From NCBI GenBank assembly GCA_916719935.1, contig CAKAPY010000010.1, positions 1-15,795 of the forward strand: a stretch of DNA of 15,795 nucleotides, given 5' to 3'. The position numbers were made by a program, and so were the translations under genes. Source of the stretch: an uncultured Actinomyces sp. Lineage in GTDB: Bacteria > Actinomycetota > Actinomycetes > Actinomycetales > Actinomycetaceae. This document shows positions 15,455-15,795 of this stretch, piece by piece (position 1 is the stretch's first letter; the number at the start of each line of letters is the position of its first letter). The notes beneath the pieces were generated by a model. The model was not told the DNA's origin, searched no databases, and saw only the letters and a list, made by a program, of their open reading frames with translations.

Positions 15455-15795
15455 GTGGACTTCATTAAGCGACTTCTCGCGATCTTTATCCAGGCCGCTG
15501 GCCAAAGCATGAAAGAGGAAATGGGTTCCTCGAAGGGACGCAAACGTTCCTCGTCGCGCTCATCCTCACGCTCCTCCTCTTCGAGCAGTTCACACACTGC
15601 ACACAGTTCTTCTTCCTCCGCCGCCCAGGCCTCGGGAAAGGGAAACAAAGTGTGGGATGTTCGCACGCACGGACTCCCTCCTTTCCAATACGAGCCGAAT
15701 CCCGATGGGGATGCGGATCCCGGCGAGGTCGTGTGGACGTGGGTCTCCTACGAAGAGGACCCAACCCAGGGCAAGGATCGTCCCGTTGTCGTGCT
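15455..15795 (+). CDS. PemK/MazF-like protein, N-terminal part (runs off the window)
   Basis: A GTG with GGAG five bases upstream opens a frame that stays open to the window end (113 codons). Residues 1-24 (MDFIKRLLAIFIQAAGQSMK in part) form an amphipathic helix. Residues 25-60 are a serine/arginine-rich linker (KRSSSRSSSRSSSS). Then comes YEPNPDGDADPGEVVWTWV, followed by YEEDPTQGKDRPVVV, the opening of an actinobacterial family annotated as PemK/MazF growth inhibitors. MazF toxins are ribosome-independent mRNA endonucleases, but many long actinobacterial members have no partner antitoxin and no shown toxicity. No antitoxin gene lies upstream; the preceding gene, 53 bases away, is the GH13-like protein. 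The catalytic part beyond the edge cannot be judged. Confidence 0.7.
   Translation, partial: MDFIKRLLAIFIQAAGQSMKEEMGSSKGRKRSSSRSSSRSSSSSSSHTAHSSSSSAAQASGKGNKVWDVRTHGLPPFQYEPNPDGDADPGEVVWTWVSYEEDPTQGKDRPVVV

Overview
The window reads as chromosomal core DNA from an actinobacterium of moderate G+C content. The gene neighbourhoods support this: ilvB-ilvN-ilvC, rimP-nusA-ylxR-infB with a very long Arg/Gly/Pro-rich IF-2, and dgt-dnaG. Protein style (actinobacterial DnaG and IF-2, an actinobacterial PemK-like protein) suggests the Actinomyces/Schaalia group, but that placement is recognition by eye and was not tested. I see no insertion sequence, prophage, CRISPR array, tRNA or rRNA.

Layout. (1) Positions 1-2616, minus strand: a branched-chain amino acid operon. 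In transcription order it holds a leader peptide very rich in Ile/Val/Leu codons (2616-2518), a predicted attenuator, a 31-residue Lys/Arg-rich micro-ORF (2411-2316) that overlaps the start of ilvB, then ilvB, ilvN and the first 18 codons of ilvC, which runs off the left edge. (2) 2814-4406, plus strand: a single AspT/YidE-family transporter with two RCK_C domains, divergent from the ilv operon. (3) 4419-4509: two hairpins between convergent genes. (4) 4530-9362, minus strand: rimP-nusA-ylxR-infB, the transcription/translation factor operon, ending at infB with a strong terminator-like hairpin. (5) 9433-10928, plus strand: a lipoprotein gene and a small cytosolic protein gene with an ATGA overlap; neither function is known. 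(6) 10944-14229, minus strand: dgt then dnaG. (7) 14316-15401, plus strand: a protein with the shape of a GH13 alpha-amylase/alpha-glucosidase that has lost the catalytic residues. (8) 15455-15795, plus strand: the start of a PemK/MazF-like protein with an amphipathic N-terminus and a serine-rich linker, cut by the window end.

The 487-base gap between ilvB and the transporter is largely explained by the leader peptide, attenuator and micro-ORF. From about 2629 to 2738 I see only AT-richer DNA without a convincing promoter. The other gaps are short.

The most interesting parts are the ilv leader region, where an attenuator and a basic micro-ORF seem to be stacked in front of ilvB, and the GH13-like pseudoenzyme. 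The rest is ordinary housekeeping sequence. Several start codons were moved from the longest reading frame on the basis of ribosome binding sites; each case is explained in its entry.
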